Assembly (NCBI RefSeq): GCF_030272615.1
Contig: NC_081415.1
Coordinates: 514,176,034-514,240,033 of the forward strand
Source of the DNA: Cryptomeria japonica
Taxonomy: Eukaryota > Streptophyta > Pinopsida > Cupressales > Cupressaceae
DNA: 64,000 bases
Direction: 5' to 3'
Position numbers and translations under genes: made by a program. The notes beneath the pieces were generated by a model, which saw nothing but the letters and a program-made list of their open reading frames with translations, ran no database searches and was not told the DNA's origin. Of this stretch, positions 47,010-60,929 are shown piece by piece; position 1 is the stretch's first letter, and each line of letters opens with the position of its first letter.

Positions 47010-48900
47010 AAAAATACAGTCACTAACCAATCCAGAAACATCAACAAAACAACCATAGAAAGAGGGGCCATGGCCACACAACAAAACAACAAAACCACTA
47101 ACAAAAAAAACTAAAAAACCACTGAATTGGACATTGCATCAGCTCCAAGTTCTTTTGGATCATACTCTTGTTGATTTCCTCAATCTCTTCTATGATGAAC
47201 CTTGGGGTACTCTTCTCTTGGTTCTGACTCTAGTCCTCATATAGGGGCTAGTAATGATCTATGATCCAGTACCTTGCAAGTTTGGCTCCTAGATTGTCTT
47301 CTTCTATTTGGTGTTTAAGGGTGTGATACTAGTGATGGATTGGGCTCTTTGGTCCGCAATCATCACATTGAACTTTTCAAGAGCCCCAACACTATTATTC
47401 ATGTCTTCCCTGCTAATATAGCAACTAGATTCCTCAGGTTCCCCTTAATCTCTTCCAAGCTTATTTCCAACTGACCAATCCTTGATTCATGATCCATTTT
47501 CATGATCTTAACATCTTTAATAAGTTTATGTGTCATTTAGCTAAGTTTTTTTTCTTGGCATGGGCGTCTCAGTAAAAGTGTCAATAATGCCTTTAATTCC
47601 TTCCTTCAGTGTGTTGATCTCTTTGCTAGCCTAAAGAAAGCAATTCTCATGGATTTTTTTAGAATTATTAAGGATAATATCAAAATCAAATTCTTTTTGA
47701 TTATCCCCCTATTCCCCCTATTCAATGTTAATGCAGATGTCAAGCTTTATTTCCTTCTGCTTTTCCTTGGGTTTCCCTATTTTTCCTAATTTAGAATTTT
47801 TTTTACTCTGTGGGCCAAAACCTTGTAAATTGGGGTTAGGGATTTTATACTTAGTGGAAGCCAATTTGGAGTGTTCATTTCTTCTGCTACTACCAGTGTC
47901 AAGTGTAATATTTTATTTGGGGGGGGGCACTTCTCCTGAAAGGGACAGTAGTCTAGATCTTCCGAGATATTGAGGTCCCACCAGTTCCTTGCCATACCAA
48001 ACCCTTCTTCGTCCATCTCCATATCAAACATAATTTGTACATCAAGTTTGGTCAAAGAATTAGGGGTTTTGACAACTAGGGAGGGTTTAACCCCATGATA
48101 TTTGGCATATGCCATGATGACCATTATTAACCCCTCATGCAAGATAAAGTTGTCACTATTTTGGCATGATTTGCATAGCTATTTTAAAGAGAATATAACA
48201 AGTATAAAGGAAAGGAAATTCTTTTGTTATGCCTAAAATGATTCAAATATCGTAAAGTGGTAAGATAAGATACTAGCATAATGATCCTCAAGAGTAATGT
48301 ACCTCATTATCACTTCAGCCACAACTGCCCAAAGTGATTGTAGGTCCTTCCTATTATAACCTTCGTCTACCATCTTTCGCACCTTGTTTCTCTCGCTTTG
48401 TTTATCGAAGAAGGCCAAAATGGCTTCTTTCGCCATGTTCCTATCTCTTTAAAATTACAATGAAGGCTTCATCGATTCTAAACTTTGCTGCAAAACCCAT
48501 TAGGATACCTTTCTTCCAACCATTCACAAAATCCTATGTTGTTTTTAGGTCATTGCCATGAAGCCTCTTGAGATATGACACAAGGCCTCCATCTGTAATC
48601 TCCATCCACAACTCCTATTCTTTTTCCATTTTTCATAAGAAGTAGGCTCCATTTTATTTTTGTCACCTCCCATAAGAATTCTACCTCTATAAAATTGGGT
48701 GTAAGCACCAAAACCAAACTAGGAAAAGAAAAACTAGACATAGAAGAAAGCTCTAGAAACCCTGGTTTTGAAATTCGAACTCAAATGCCATGAAAGATCA
48801 TTACTCATTCAGTAATTTGTCATCATTAATGTGAGATGAATGGCCAATACATTGGGCATCCTTTCTTGTCAGTTCACACAATTGTATCGGGAAAATTTCC
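47010..48900 (-). pseudogene. Relic of a repeat-associated plant protein
   Basis: Minus-strand pieces at about 48600-48440 (YLKRLHGNDLKTT, FVNGWKKGILMGFAAKF), 48436-48233 (EAILAFFDK, VVAEVIMRYITLEDHY) and 48142-47786 (MHEGLIMVIMAYAKYHGVKP) read in sequence as one decayed protein, followed by a charged coiled-coil-like part and a hydrophobic end near 47030. The order resembles abundant repeat-derived hypothetical proteins of conifers, possibly the family called putative plant transposon protein. The name is from memory and uncertain. Several stops and frame changes are present. Confidence 0.45.
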
Positions 48901-51900
48901 CTTCCTGTCCACCACCATATGTTCGCATAATCCATACCAATGTTCGCCAGGTGGTCATTGACATTTTACCTTCCCAATAAATGTGGGAAATTTTGAATTC
49001 ATTCAATTTTGTAATCATGATGTGGCACTCCTAAATTAAGTGCTTGATAGTCCAGTTGGGCTTGGAATATTTGCTCACACATCTAATGAGTGAATTGCTC
49101 TAAAGCCACACTTTTTTTAACCCTTCTCTGATAGCCATGTGTAACCCAATGTAAGAAACTTTTGACTTGGCAAAGTGGTTTGTCTAGGTGCCCAGTGGGA
49201 GTGTCACCACCAAAACAAGCCTACCATTATGGTAGTGAGCAACTCCCTCACAACCAACCGGCCTAGGTTCACTAATGTTGCTACATATGCAATAGTCTAA
49301 TAAAAAAATAAAAATCCAACATAATAATGAAATGACATAACATAACCAAAATGCATGAACACACACATATACCATTAGGTTAATTTTAAATGCCAAATTA
49401 AGTGTTCCTATGATAATCTTTACAAAAGATATAACGATGCATTCATTAACATGAAGTCTTTGATACCAACATTGATCCACTTAATATTAGTCTAGAATTA
49501 AATTGTTTTTATTAAACCACATTGGATTATATTACATCAAATCACACCAATCCACCTAAGGGAGTGCCCAAATTACAATGATATTCAAATAATTACAATA
49601 CTATAATAAAAATGATTCCAAAATATATAACATCTACTAACACATCAATTGAACCATTTACATCTTGAAATGAGAGGTACGAGAGAGAAGATACAAGGTC
49701 CATCAAACACAAAGAAACATGTCCACTGATCCCCAATGGAGGTAGGCAGCAACCTCCCAACCATGTAGAATCGTTAGGTCCACCCCACCATTAACTAGAG
49801 ACAAACTTAAGGCCCCACACAACACAAGAAAACAAGTCTAACAATTACAATATCCAAGGAATATAAAAGATACACATGAATAGACAAGACTCACAACAAG
49901 GTTCCACCAGAGGCTACTAACAACACCACATAGGATAGGGTACTACGATACAACTATGGAGAGTGTCATCACAAGTCATCAACATTATTTTCCCTGCAAA
50001 CCTCTCGAGGCCCTAGTGTCCATTTGATAGCACATGTGGAATCAAAAAAATCACTTCACGAGGACAAGGAAGTTTGATCGTGCTATCTCTACATCCCCAA
50101 CATGGATAGGCCTTCCCAATCCTATCATTAGGCTAAAATATAACTCAATTCCATGGGTGGGTCACCATAACAATCTCATTTAATGTCTATCTTTCCTTAG
50201 GTTCATTTATTAGATTATCCCTTGTTGAAGAAACTCCCAATGGGATTCCCTAGCAAGCACTTTAGTGTCCCAACACCTAAATGAGAGCCACTCCTCCTAA
50301 CTTGAACCTAGACACCACTAACCTAGGCTTTAATTTCAAATATTTATAAACATAACATAAATAGATATATCAAATTAATCTTACATAAATCCATAATTAA
50401 GAATTAGGATCATAATTCTTACACAAGGCCTCTATAGGCCTTATCCTTCAAGATGCATCAATGATTCCACTTCCAAATCCAGTGACAACTATGGTTCTTT
50501 ATAGACAATTACAGAGAATATATCAATACATGATTAAATCCAATTAAGGCCATATAAATCCCCAAATAGAAACAACAAAGAATAAATCCATCCCAAGCCT
50601 CTAGAAACCATGAAGAAAACTACAAATAAAAAAACTAGGGAAAACAAGACAAAAAACTAAAAACTATACATTTGACAATTCTTGTTGCATATATTAAACT
50701 TATTTCTATGCATATGTTAATTATTTGTACTTTATTTTTAACTATGGTTGCACGTATGAAACAGACCTTGTGTTGACAAAAATGAGGATCTTTAGGCCCC
50801 AAATTGGGCATCGATTTGGACATGGAAGTGAAATAATGAAAAGACCCGTTTGAGGGGTGCCTATTTGCCTTCTATAAATTCCTTCGACTTGACTCTAATA
50901 ATTGTACAAAATGTACATGATATTAAACCCTAAAAATAGCCAATTAAAAACTCCATTGGAGAGTGCCTACTAACTCAAAACTTATAACTCATAACCAAAA
51001 TTCAAAATCCCATATAGATAACATAATAGAACATCAAATACACTAATATACAATTAAAAATAAAATTAGAACAATTTTTAAGAGAGCTAGAAAATGCCAA
51101 TACTTTTTTTTTTTTAAAACCAAGAGAAAGGGAGAGGAAATTTTCAATTGACTTCAACAATGAAATTTCATAAATTTGATCTTCTTTTAAATAGAAGACA
51201 AGGACATTGAATACATCAGATAATTTTCCAAAAGAAGTCTAAGAAAATTTTCTTTCCTATTGAACACAAAACCCTAAACAATTCCATGAAAACCATAGGA
51301 AATATGAATGCATTCAAACTATATTCACCCATACTTGCCAAATAGTCAAGATAAATATAGAGAAATTCAAAATAACAAAAAAAGTCTACTTTTCATTTTT
51401 TTTAAATATACATAATCACTCTCCTACATTGGGGTCTCAAAACCCTACCTTGGGTCCCATGGAGACAACACATATTGAAAGTGATTTGATGAGTGATGAA
51501 GCTTGAATGAAAGACACACCAAATTAAATTATCGCAACAAGAAACAAGACACCACACAGCATCCAAGAACCAGAAAACATTTCTTCAAGAATCTCAAGAA
51601 ATATCCAACAAAAACCCTTTTCCAATGCATAAGAAATTGGGAAAAAAATTCCAACAAATCTCTCTCTTCACACACAAAAATCCAAGCCTCCCAAATTCCA
51701 CCAAAAAACACCATCCATGTGAAACCAAAAACTCTCCAAAAGAACATTAAAAAAATATTTGATATTCCCTCTCACAAAAGTGTATGGGAAACTAAACCAA
51801 CTTCCAAACTTAAAACTAAAAAATAATCGATAATCCAAAGTTAACTGTTAAAAATGAGATGTTGAACTCCCACTAATCATAAATAATAATTAAATCATCA

Positions 51901-54900
51901 CAACCAAGATATAAATCCTCCCACTCAAACAGTTCTACACAAATGAAAACTTATTATAAATTATTTTTCCCCACCAAATAGTTCTTACATATTGATATTC
52001 TCTCAACCTACATAGTGGGAATAATTATTTAATATTTAACATACAATAGTAATATCATTTAATTCAATAATAATATTAATAATGATATTACAAATAATTA
52101 TAAATGCTTGTACTTGAATTAAAATAATCAATTTATAATAGAATTGGAGATACCTCTAAAGAATACTAAAGACATAGCCAAAACAACATTCACCACATAC
52201 TCAAAGCAAGTGACAGAGGGAAGTGACTATTGCCTATAGGGAAATTTCAAATAGGTGAACACAAGATGAAGGATGATTGTCCAAATATGGAACAATGGTT
52301 AGGGCTAAATCAAATTTGGCCTCTATAAAATCTCAATTAACACCATCAAGGATTGTGAGGCATGCTAAGACTTGTGAAGGTAGGTGAAGTCTATGCCTGA
52401 TACCTGGATCAAAACAAAACACAAAATATCTGAAAAAATAGCATTAGTAATCATAAGTATTCCTCATATGCAAACATTTGAATATATGTTAGTACATCCT
52501 AAGCGCAATACACATATAACATATAGATATCAAGAGACTATAACATAAAACCCTAACATCATCACAAGACCTCATGAGAATAAAACATCATAATCATAAA
52601 ACTAAATCTCATATCGAAACATCAAGTAACCCAGAGCATTAAGCCCTAATATGTCATTTTTATACCCTCGTCATCAAAAAACTACTAGGACATCATAGAA
52701 GTTATCATAAACCCTAATTTCATTGAAAGGCCTTTGAAATATAGATCATCATAACATAGATTTATTATACATAAGAAACCTACAATAAATCAACTAAGTA
52801 TGCCTACCTTTGATAAGAAACATGGAACATAAGCTAACATTAATCCATAGGAATATAACTAGAAAACCAAAAATAGAAGGCATTATATTATATCATAATT
52901 CATTTTCCAAATGATATCATATAATAAAAATGGTTATAACAATCCACTTTTTAATAACACATTAAAATATTAGAAAAGTATCATTAAATGACCCTGTTCT
53001 ACATAACACAATCAAAGTATTTCCACATTATACCTAGATATCCTCATACACATATAAGAAACCAAAAGATTAAATTTATGGGAATGGGATTTTAACATTA
53101 CATGCATTCTCCAATAATTGGATATCATCCATTTTCGTCTAATCATCCATATAGACATATTCATGCAAACATCAACATTTAACTATATTTAAGTGAAAAT
53201 GTTATCATCATAGTGAGCACAAATTTCTTTATCTTCATTGATTACAATTTCAATACTTACATCCTTTGTTTTTAAGTCTAGGATCAGTGTCATAATATGT
53301 ACTTTATTGTGTGATGGTAAGAGGGGTATTGAATCCTCCCCCCCTTCGACTTGACTTAATCTTGGAAGACATTAATACTAAGATGAAATATCACACACAT
53401 TAGTCCTCAAACTGCATTATGCAATCTCAACTATGCATCTTTTTCTTGGGCATGAGTAATCAAATTGTTCATATAAATGGTTAACCTTAGGTTCAATAGT
53501 TTCCAAATCAATCCATTAGACATACATTAATCATATAGAACAGCATAATACATCATTTTTCACCCAATCAAATATAGTAACACACCAATTCACTCCATTT
53601 TGTTAAATACTATATCACCTAGAATAAACATTCTAGCATGAAATAACTTCATATTTTAGAAATTTCACGACATTGGCATTCATAAGACACAATAAACATA
53701 ACAAGATTTACACCCTTCAAGCAAGATAATACATTTATAAAATTTATATACAACAATCACATGAAAATTTAATTATTTACTCAAAAAATAAGCACATGCA
53801 TACTTATCCACATCACCAAGCAGTACACATCACAAAATTATGAAGTGTATATGTCTCTTTGAACAAGTACTCATGCTTAGTCAAGAGGGCATCCTAAACA
53901 ATAATGACTACAGCCCAAGATCCATAAATCTAACTTAGTTTCTTGATGGTGCTAGGCAACACACATATATGGTGAGACAATCCATAAAAGACCACAATGC
54001 CTATCCCTTGTTTGTCTAAGGTGAAATTAGCCTCCAATAGACAATCACTACACTTGCTGGATGGTGGATCCTAGATGTACAACAACCTCACATACCCCCA
54101 TCCTCAATGTTTCTTGTGTCAACTTTCTTCTATACACTCAACCAAGTTTGCCTATCGATAGAGACGCTTCTCAACGCACATATTTTAATTAAATTATAAT
54201 TTGGTTTAGTCTTTTTCTCCAGTTGGGTATAGGGTTCGGGTCCAATTAAATACAATATTCAATTAGGTTAAGAGTTAGTGTTTACTTTATCTTAATGTTC
54301 AATTTGTTTTATTATTGGAGTTAGGGTTCAATTAAGTTTACCATCAATGTTCAATCAAGTGTTAGGGTTAGGAATTCAATTTGGTTTAGGGTTGGACTTA
54401 GGGTAAATTTTTTTAAATATTTATTATATTTATCATTATGGTCCCATTTGGTTTATGCAAATTGAAACCTACCCTATGTTAAAATTTAACCCTAAACCTA
54501 AATTTCAATTTATTTATTTTATTTAGAATTTGATCTTTTCTTCATTTAATTATGAATGTTCATAGATTTATATAAAAACATAATTGATTAAAATATTTAA
54601 ATTTGTATTGATGAGCATAAAATAATTTGTAAACCATATTTATTTAAATCTAGATATGAATGGAACCTTCCCACATTTTTTAAAATTCAATTAATTTAAA
54701 ATCTCAGCCCTAATTAAAATTATACATTATTTCCATCCATGTTAGATTCACAATCCTATTTTCTAAACGAAATCTGAAGAGATGGTTTGCGAATAAAACC
54801 ATAAAATAAGAAATTTCAAAAAATTCTTAATAAGAGTTTCCTTTAAGAAGTTTCCTTAGAGAGGAATTCACACAACAACTCCAGTCAAGCATTCCAAAAA

Positions 54901-55984
54901 AAAAAAGGCAAACTAGTTTAGCCACCAAAGTTTGTAAATGAGAGAGAAAAGAAAAAGAAATATTAACTTCAATAATAAAGTAAGGAAAATTATAGTAATC
55001 GGAAACACTAAATCAAATGTAAGCACACAAACTATATGAAAAAAATCACAAACTATTGGTAAACTATCATAGACAAAGATAAATAATTTTTTTGGCCCTC
55101 ACAAGCAAGAAGGAAAAATCATTATAAATTATATATTGCATCACTATGTGACTAAAATTAGCCATTAAACAAGGAAGGAGGGAACAACATCACAAAATTT
55201 CTCTCCAACAAGATGAATTATTCAACACAAATATATGCACTTGAATCATCAACAAAATATAGATCTTCTAACACTATACTCAAGAACTAAGGGAATGGGC
55301 TAAAAACAGAACAACTGCACAAAGGGTTTTTACATGAAGGATTTAAGTAGTGAGTACTTTCCTTGAGATGTGAAAGCTAAGGTTACTTCGTGCCACCATT
55401 ACTTGTACATCACTCTATGTGTCTTGAGGAGCTTGTTATTGCTACCATAATAACATTAGGAATGAGGTGATAGATGATTTTTTGGAGTTTTCAAACTAGC
55501 TAGATAATTATTTGATGAGCCATGCATTTGAAATAAACAGGGAGTAACATTACATTGAGTATGAATTTGTATCATTTATCGAATGTAACAAATATATGTT
55601 AATTCATGACAAATGTTTAGTTAATGCATGGGTATACATTTCATAATGATCAAGGTGACAACTTGGCGATGGTGTGTTCATAGAAAGGGTTAGTAGTCTT
55701 AGTGGTAATGAGGATAGCTAGGCATAGGACAATGATACTTTTAAATTATTCATATTGCAATCAAATGAAAATAATTTTTTGATAGAGGTAAATATCATTT
55801 TTTTTAAACGTTTGTAGCCCCAGTCCACCCAATGAAGCTTGAAATTGGAGTTTTAGAATAAAGCATGTAGTGGTTAAGAAACTCAATGCAGTAGGCACCT
55901 AGTTTGCTTCACCAAAGATCATAGTTATTGGCATGTTAGCAAGGGGCGTGCATCCCCAATAAAGAGCTACATTTGGGATCTTCA
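48901..55984. other. Long AT-rich gene-free stretch
   Basis: No supportable gene in 7 kb. The only frame above 100 residues (51503-51826, plus) is a Lys/Thr/Asn-rich low-complexity string without domains. 54215-54420 has several TTAGGGTT words in a degenerate setting. The rest is probably decayed repeat sequence too old to classify by eye. Confidence 0.5.
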
Positions 55985-57235
55985 ATGTTTTGAAAAATTT
56001 TAAGGGCCCATGATGAGAAAATTGATTGAAGCACTCAGAAGTACCCCTGCAAATTCCTCCCAAGTAACCTACCTTGAGAGTGAATAAATTGGCACCCTTT
56101 GATTGTCATGATGAATCACTTTGGAATAGATTTTACTCTTATTATATAGTGTCCATGACTATTGACAAATTTCCAAGACTAGATTTGATGAGTTTATGAA
56201 GTACCTTATTTGGGGTCCTAAGGGAGTTTGTCATTTGCACACTACTTAACTTGTTAGAGTAGCCATTTCCAGAAGTTAATATTTCGTTACCAATTGATTG
56301 TCATGGAATAATAGTTGGTGATAGTTATTGTCCCCATCTCAATGATCTCTTGTGTCATCTTCTAGGTCCTAAGAAAATTCATTTGACATTTTTTCCAAGT
56401 CAAACACAGATGCTGATTATTCAAATTTGTTGCTAGAATAGTGTTAAATATGCCAAAGTAACCCTACATCTTGATTTTTATTTGATGGACCAATAAAATG
56501 CATGCCAAATGGAATGTTCCTCTCAATTCTCTATATGTTCATGAGCTCCCTTGACTTGTTGCAGCACCCCATCTATGGATTTGATATTTTTTTGAGATCA
56601 AAAAGAAATTGACCTTGTAGAGGTTTGACATCAACCCTTTTGGAAAGTTTCAAAGAGCCCAAGTTTTACCATTAATATTTCACAAATGTGTTGTATTCAA
56701 GAAAAATCCCTTGACAAACTTACTCACTACTAGTTTTTGAATTGTTTCACATAGTGGTGGCCTTTATAGCACTCAATGTGCATGTCATCTTTTGAGGCTT
56801 GGGGAGAATGTTTGTTCAGTTTTGAAGCATAGTTTTGGAGGCTACCTTAGTTGTTTTGGTCACAATGTAAAGAGGACTAACATCAAAATAAATGACAACC
56901 CACTCAATGCTTCAGCTCCAAAAATGCATATACAAATGTCGTTCAAGATAAATTTCAAAGTCCAATTGTTTGAAAATGATAAATTTTTAAGACAAGCCCA
57001 CAAGAAGACCTGACATCCATCATAACATCATAAGGTTAATTTAAATTGGATTTGAAATATTTTATTACTTAAATCATTTTGTTATTTAAATAATATCATG
57101 TGTGTTAAACTAGAGGCTCTCTAGTTATTTTTCGAAGATTGGTTAAAATTTGGAAGCATTTAAATCATAATTTGTGATTTAAATATATTTGCAAAGGTGA
57201 AAAAATTACATTTCAAGGAAATGAAATGTAATATA
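55985..57235. repeat. Dispersed repeat R1, uninterrupted copy
   Basis: About 1.25 kb aligning with 38395-39187 and then directly with 44878-45345. Its continuity across 56765-56775 shows that the material between those two parts on the left was inserted there. Family unknown; no coding domain recognised. Confidence 0.85.
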
Positions 57236-58680
57236 AAAGGTAATATTTCACTGTGGGTGAAATATGTTCAGAAGAAGGATAGAGTAAATAGCCTTTCACT
57301 TTGGTGAAAGTTGTGTTGTAGGTGGAACTACAAGACAATTATTTTACTTAAATAAAACATCTCCACAAAGTGTGATAATACCTATGGGAAAGGTGAAAGT
57401 TCGATTGTGAATAAAGACCAAAAGTGTTATATGCAGCTATCAGACAAAAGGTGTTATTACAGTGAAAATTATTTACTAGACGGGTCATTCAAAAGAGGAA
57501 AACATAGCCTATGATAAATGGAATAAGGAAAAGAAAACTATTTTACTATATAATAATAAAGTGCAATTGCAGGCCATATCCCATTGAAACCGGGTGCATT
57601 TTTTATGAGAGGCCAAAGAAAAATACAGTTTAAAGACTAAGTGTAGATATTGGTAATTCTTACTATGCGGAATGATACTTCACCTAAAGAAGCCAAGCCA
57701 AGCCAAGCATAGAAAGGATATTTTTTAATTACAAGTAAAGATCAAAGGGAAACAAAGTGGAAGTGTTGGAGTTGTTTCTAATTGCCAAGTTTTAGAGGAA
57801 AGATGATTTCAAAAACAAGGATTCTTGATGATGCAGATTAAAGACAATGGAAGAAAGAGAGGAAGGAATTAATTTTGTTAGAAATCAGACTTGGAAGGGC
57901 ATAACTGTCAGCTATAGATTAAATCTAGAGATTTATTTTCTTATTTTCATTGTAGAGGGTTTTGAGCTTTTGTAGAGTGAATAGAAAATTGTTAAATCTG
58001 AGTCACAAATGGAAAAAAAAAATTGTAATATCTGATTTTATGAGCAAATATCAACTAGTTAGTGCAAATAGATTTTTACTATCATTAAATTATGTCCAGA
58101 TTTGCATGTTTTTTATCATATGAATTCAATATATAAGGTATATTTGAATTTGTTATCTCAACATTCTTTTGATTGTATTGTTTGTTCATAGTTCTCCTTC
58201 AAGGAAGGAGTTAAATTACGTTGAGTAGATAATTGTGATTTTAGGTGTGCAAGGTTGATCTATAGGAAGAATTTTCATTACAACAATCTGAGTTGATCTG
58301 TTAGTGCAAGGCATTAACATATTTTGAATCCACTAGTTGAGGTTTATTTGTTGATTTGATCTCCTTTATAATTTCATATTTGACTTGATGGCCCAGAATT
58401 ACGCAATGATTTGTTGCTCAACTTAATGCATTTTCTAAAACATATCATTATTCAAAATTCTCTTTAAAAAATATTTTGTAGGGTTTAGGTCTACTATAGG
58501 AATTGTTCTCAATTGCTAAGTAAAGGATAAATAACCAGGATCAAAGCAAGATTTGAAGTTATTTAGACAAAACTTGGTTTAATTTTATTGTGAATTATCT
58601 ACCATTAAATGCAATGTCTATGCAAAGTATGTGTCAAATAATTCAACATTGTTAGGCTCACTCACCTTGGTTTGGTAGAG
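57236..58680. other. Intergenic, no gene recognised
   Basis: AT-rich; includes two inverted-looking aggtgaaag/ctttcacttt words near 57290-57400 and a short gccaa triplication near 57692. No domain. Confidence 0.4.
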
Positions 58681-58899
58681 CCAAAAGTGTTGGAGAATTC
58701 AATTTTGTTAGTAAATCTCATTAATAGGACAAATCCAACCCCAAGTTCGAGTGCATGAAAGTGGCTAGTCTTTAGGATTTAGAGGATCTTTGGATTTGGG
58801 AACCAACAAGACTTATCCTCTTTGATTCTAGAAATAGTCCCTTATGTGAAACCAAACAATCTCCAAGGGTTTCCTCTACTATTATACCCCACTATTAGA

Positions 58900-59745
58900 C
58901 TCAACTTTGACCACTACAAAACTAGTGACTGCTTTAAGAGATCATGCTCCCTTTTCCTCTTATTTTATGGTGGATAAGTTTGTTATGTCACCATGCACCT
59001 TTATGGTGGTTGGGTGCTTGTCCGACTCCCCTTCTAAGGCCCTAAGAAAATCAACAAACATGGGTTAAGATTCCAAGGTGGGCAAAAAATTTGCTAGAGA
59101 TGTGAGGCAACTTAAAGTGGCTAGAAACAAGGCTAATGGATTCCAAAGTACTCTATGGTAACTCTGCTCTTAATTATATAAGAAATTATTACTCTTTCTT
59201 GGAATATTTGGGGATTAAATGGTTCCCACAAATAGATTTTGGTGAAAAATATGGTGAAAAAGTTGAAGCCAAATATATTTCTACTTCAAGAGAATAAAAT
59301 AATTTTGGATACCTTTCTAAAGTTCAGTAATTTCATATATCCCTTTGCGAATGCTATTTCTATGAGCTTTGAATTTGCTTTAGGCAGTTTAGTGACTATG
59401 TGGAAGCCAAACAATCTTACGGGGGTCCTTAAGTGCACACATAAAAATTCACATGTCATTTCATTTTCTAATGACTACAAAAGTGGAGTAGACCTTAACT
59501 AATGTCTATGCTCCAAATAATATACTCTTAAAGAGAATTTTCCAGTCCACCCTTCTTACAGATTTGAGATCTGTTAACAATGATCGTTGGTTGCTAATGG
59601 GAGATTCTAACACCCCCCTCTACCCCTCCCAAAAATGGGGGTGGATCTTTGGAATTTTTAAATAGTTTGTTGGATCTCCATGACTTTCTCTTACAAGGGG
59701 CTTTGGTTGACTTGGAAATATCATGTTGTAAGTATACTTGCTCTA
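58900..59745 (+). pseudogene. LINE ORF1 end and ORF2 endonuclease relic
   Basis: From about 59190 the plus strand gives SWNIWGLNGSHK, VKKLKPNIFLLQENK (family form: SWNIRGLN...KPDIxxLQETK) and later FSYKGLWLTWKY (form: LxLQGxxFTWxN). These are the start, the catalytic-Glu region and a late motif of the apurinic-like endonuclease of plant LINEs. It is broken by several frameshifts and stops, and the reverse transcriptase is missing. 59040-59160 (RDVRQLKVARNKANG) is probably the end of ORF1. Confidence 0.7.
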
Positions 59746-59764
59746 GCATATTACTAGATGTGCA

Positions 59765-59935
59765 CCTTTTCTCTCCTTGTGTTGTGCAGTGCAATGCTCA
59801 GGTTTGTGACATGGCTTAACCTCCTCCCATGGTTTCATTGCCTCATAGTTTTATCAAGCATTAACAAGTCAATATTTTGGTTGCAATGGAAACCATATTT
59901 CCAACAAGTGGCTTCAAAGTCTGGGTCACAGATTC
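59765..59935 (-). pseudogene. Ty3/gypsy fragment, copy A
   Basis: About 170 bases that align with 60945-61100 (tctccttgt.ttgtgca, gtgaca.ggcttaac, cctcccatgg). On the minus strand it reads like the stretch after the gypsy protease. It is a second, independent scrap of the same family as the next gypsy entry. Confidence 0.65.
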
Positions 59936-60029
59936 AAACTCGTCCCTTGTGTTGGGGGAGTTGTTTTAAGGTGCGTGCCATGTTGGAAAGTGACACACAC
60001 GTGGTGGCTACTAATGCTTGATTAATGGT

Positions 60030-60925
60030 TTAGGGTTGTCATTGATGGAAAATCTTCATGAGATTCCCATATAGTAACCACAAATTTTGATATCTAGAAG
60101 CAGATGTCAATCGGTAGCCAGTTAACCGGTATTTCAAGATGAATAGAGTAGTTTTGGTCTAGAAGCTTTCTGATGATTGCGATGGTGAGAATCGTGTATA
60201 GGATGAATGAACCAACATATATAAATCACTTTATCATTATTTTCATGATCCATATTTATCTTTGATGATCCAGTCAAGCTAACATATGACTACATGTTAC
60301 ATTAGGAGGCTGACTTAGTGGATGATCAATTTTATGATTACATATATATAAGACTGGTGTGGAAGATCTATTTGGTGTGTGATATGATTGTATGTGAGAG
60401 AGTGGTGATCAAGAATCCTTTGTAGCGCAATTTGACGTGCTCATTATTGATCCGATAGCTGATTGAGATAGAGAATAGGGTAGAATAGAGTAGAGTAGAA
60501 GAGGTGATCTAGTCAGTAATTTGACACTTAACCAAAACTCATTCAGGCATTGTTAGATGCTATTATAGAGTTCTTTCACTGTATTTCATCATTGTAATTG
60601 ATCAATAAGGTAGTGAGTCTTCTGAGGCTGTAGCCCTTATTATATTTGAGCAGTGAGCTCTAGGCAGTGTTCCTAAATGCCTGTGCATTCCCCATATTGT
60701 AATATTATTTTTCTACTATCCATAGTGGAATAATATTGTGGCTTCAAATCCCACCATGGTTTTTCCCCTTTGGGTTTCCACATAAAAACCCTAGTGTTAT
60801 GATTTTGTGGTTGTTTATTTTGTGTATATACTTTTTAGTTTCTTATTTATGTTTTTGGTGGTTTAAAGTAATGCTAGAAGATTTAATAATTGGTAGATCA
60901 TTGATTCACCCTCCCCCCTCTCAGT
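60030..60925 (+). repeat. Copia-type LTR-like block
   Basis: It has a TATA-like catatatataag at about 60343 and, near 60755-60800, the string tttttcccctttgggtttcc, shared with 63140 in the LTR of the second copia element. It ends gattcaccctcccccctctc, shared with the end of that LTR (63298). Start uncertain; no PBS or gag follows, so it is a solo or truncated LTR. Confidence 0.55.
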
Positions 60926-60929
60926 GATC

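Noticed and set aside
49160-49275. Possible tRNA-derived head on the minus strand
   Set aside because: Some resemblance to an A box, but no B box and no clover-leaf that I could draw.
51503-51826. 107-codon Lys/Thr-rich plus-strand frame
   Set aside because: Low-complexity A/C-rich DNA; no domain, no nearby promoter or homologue.
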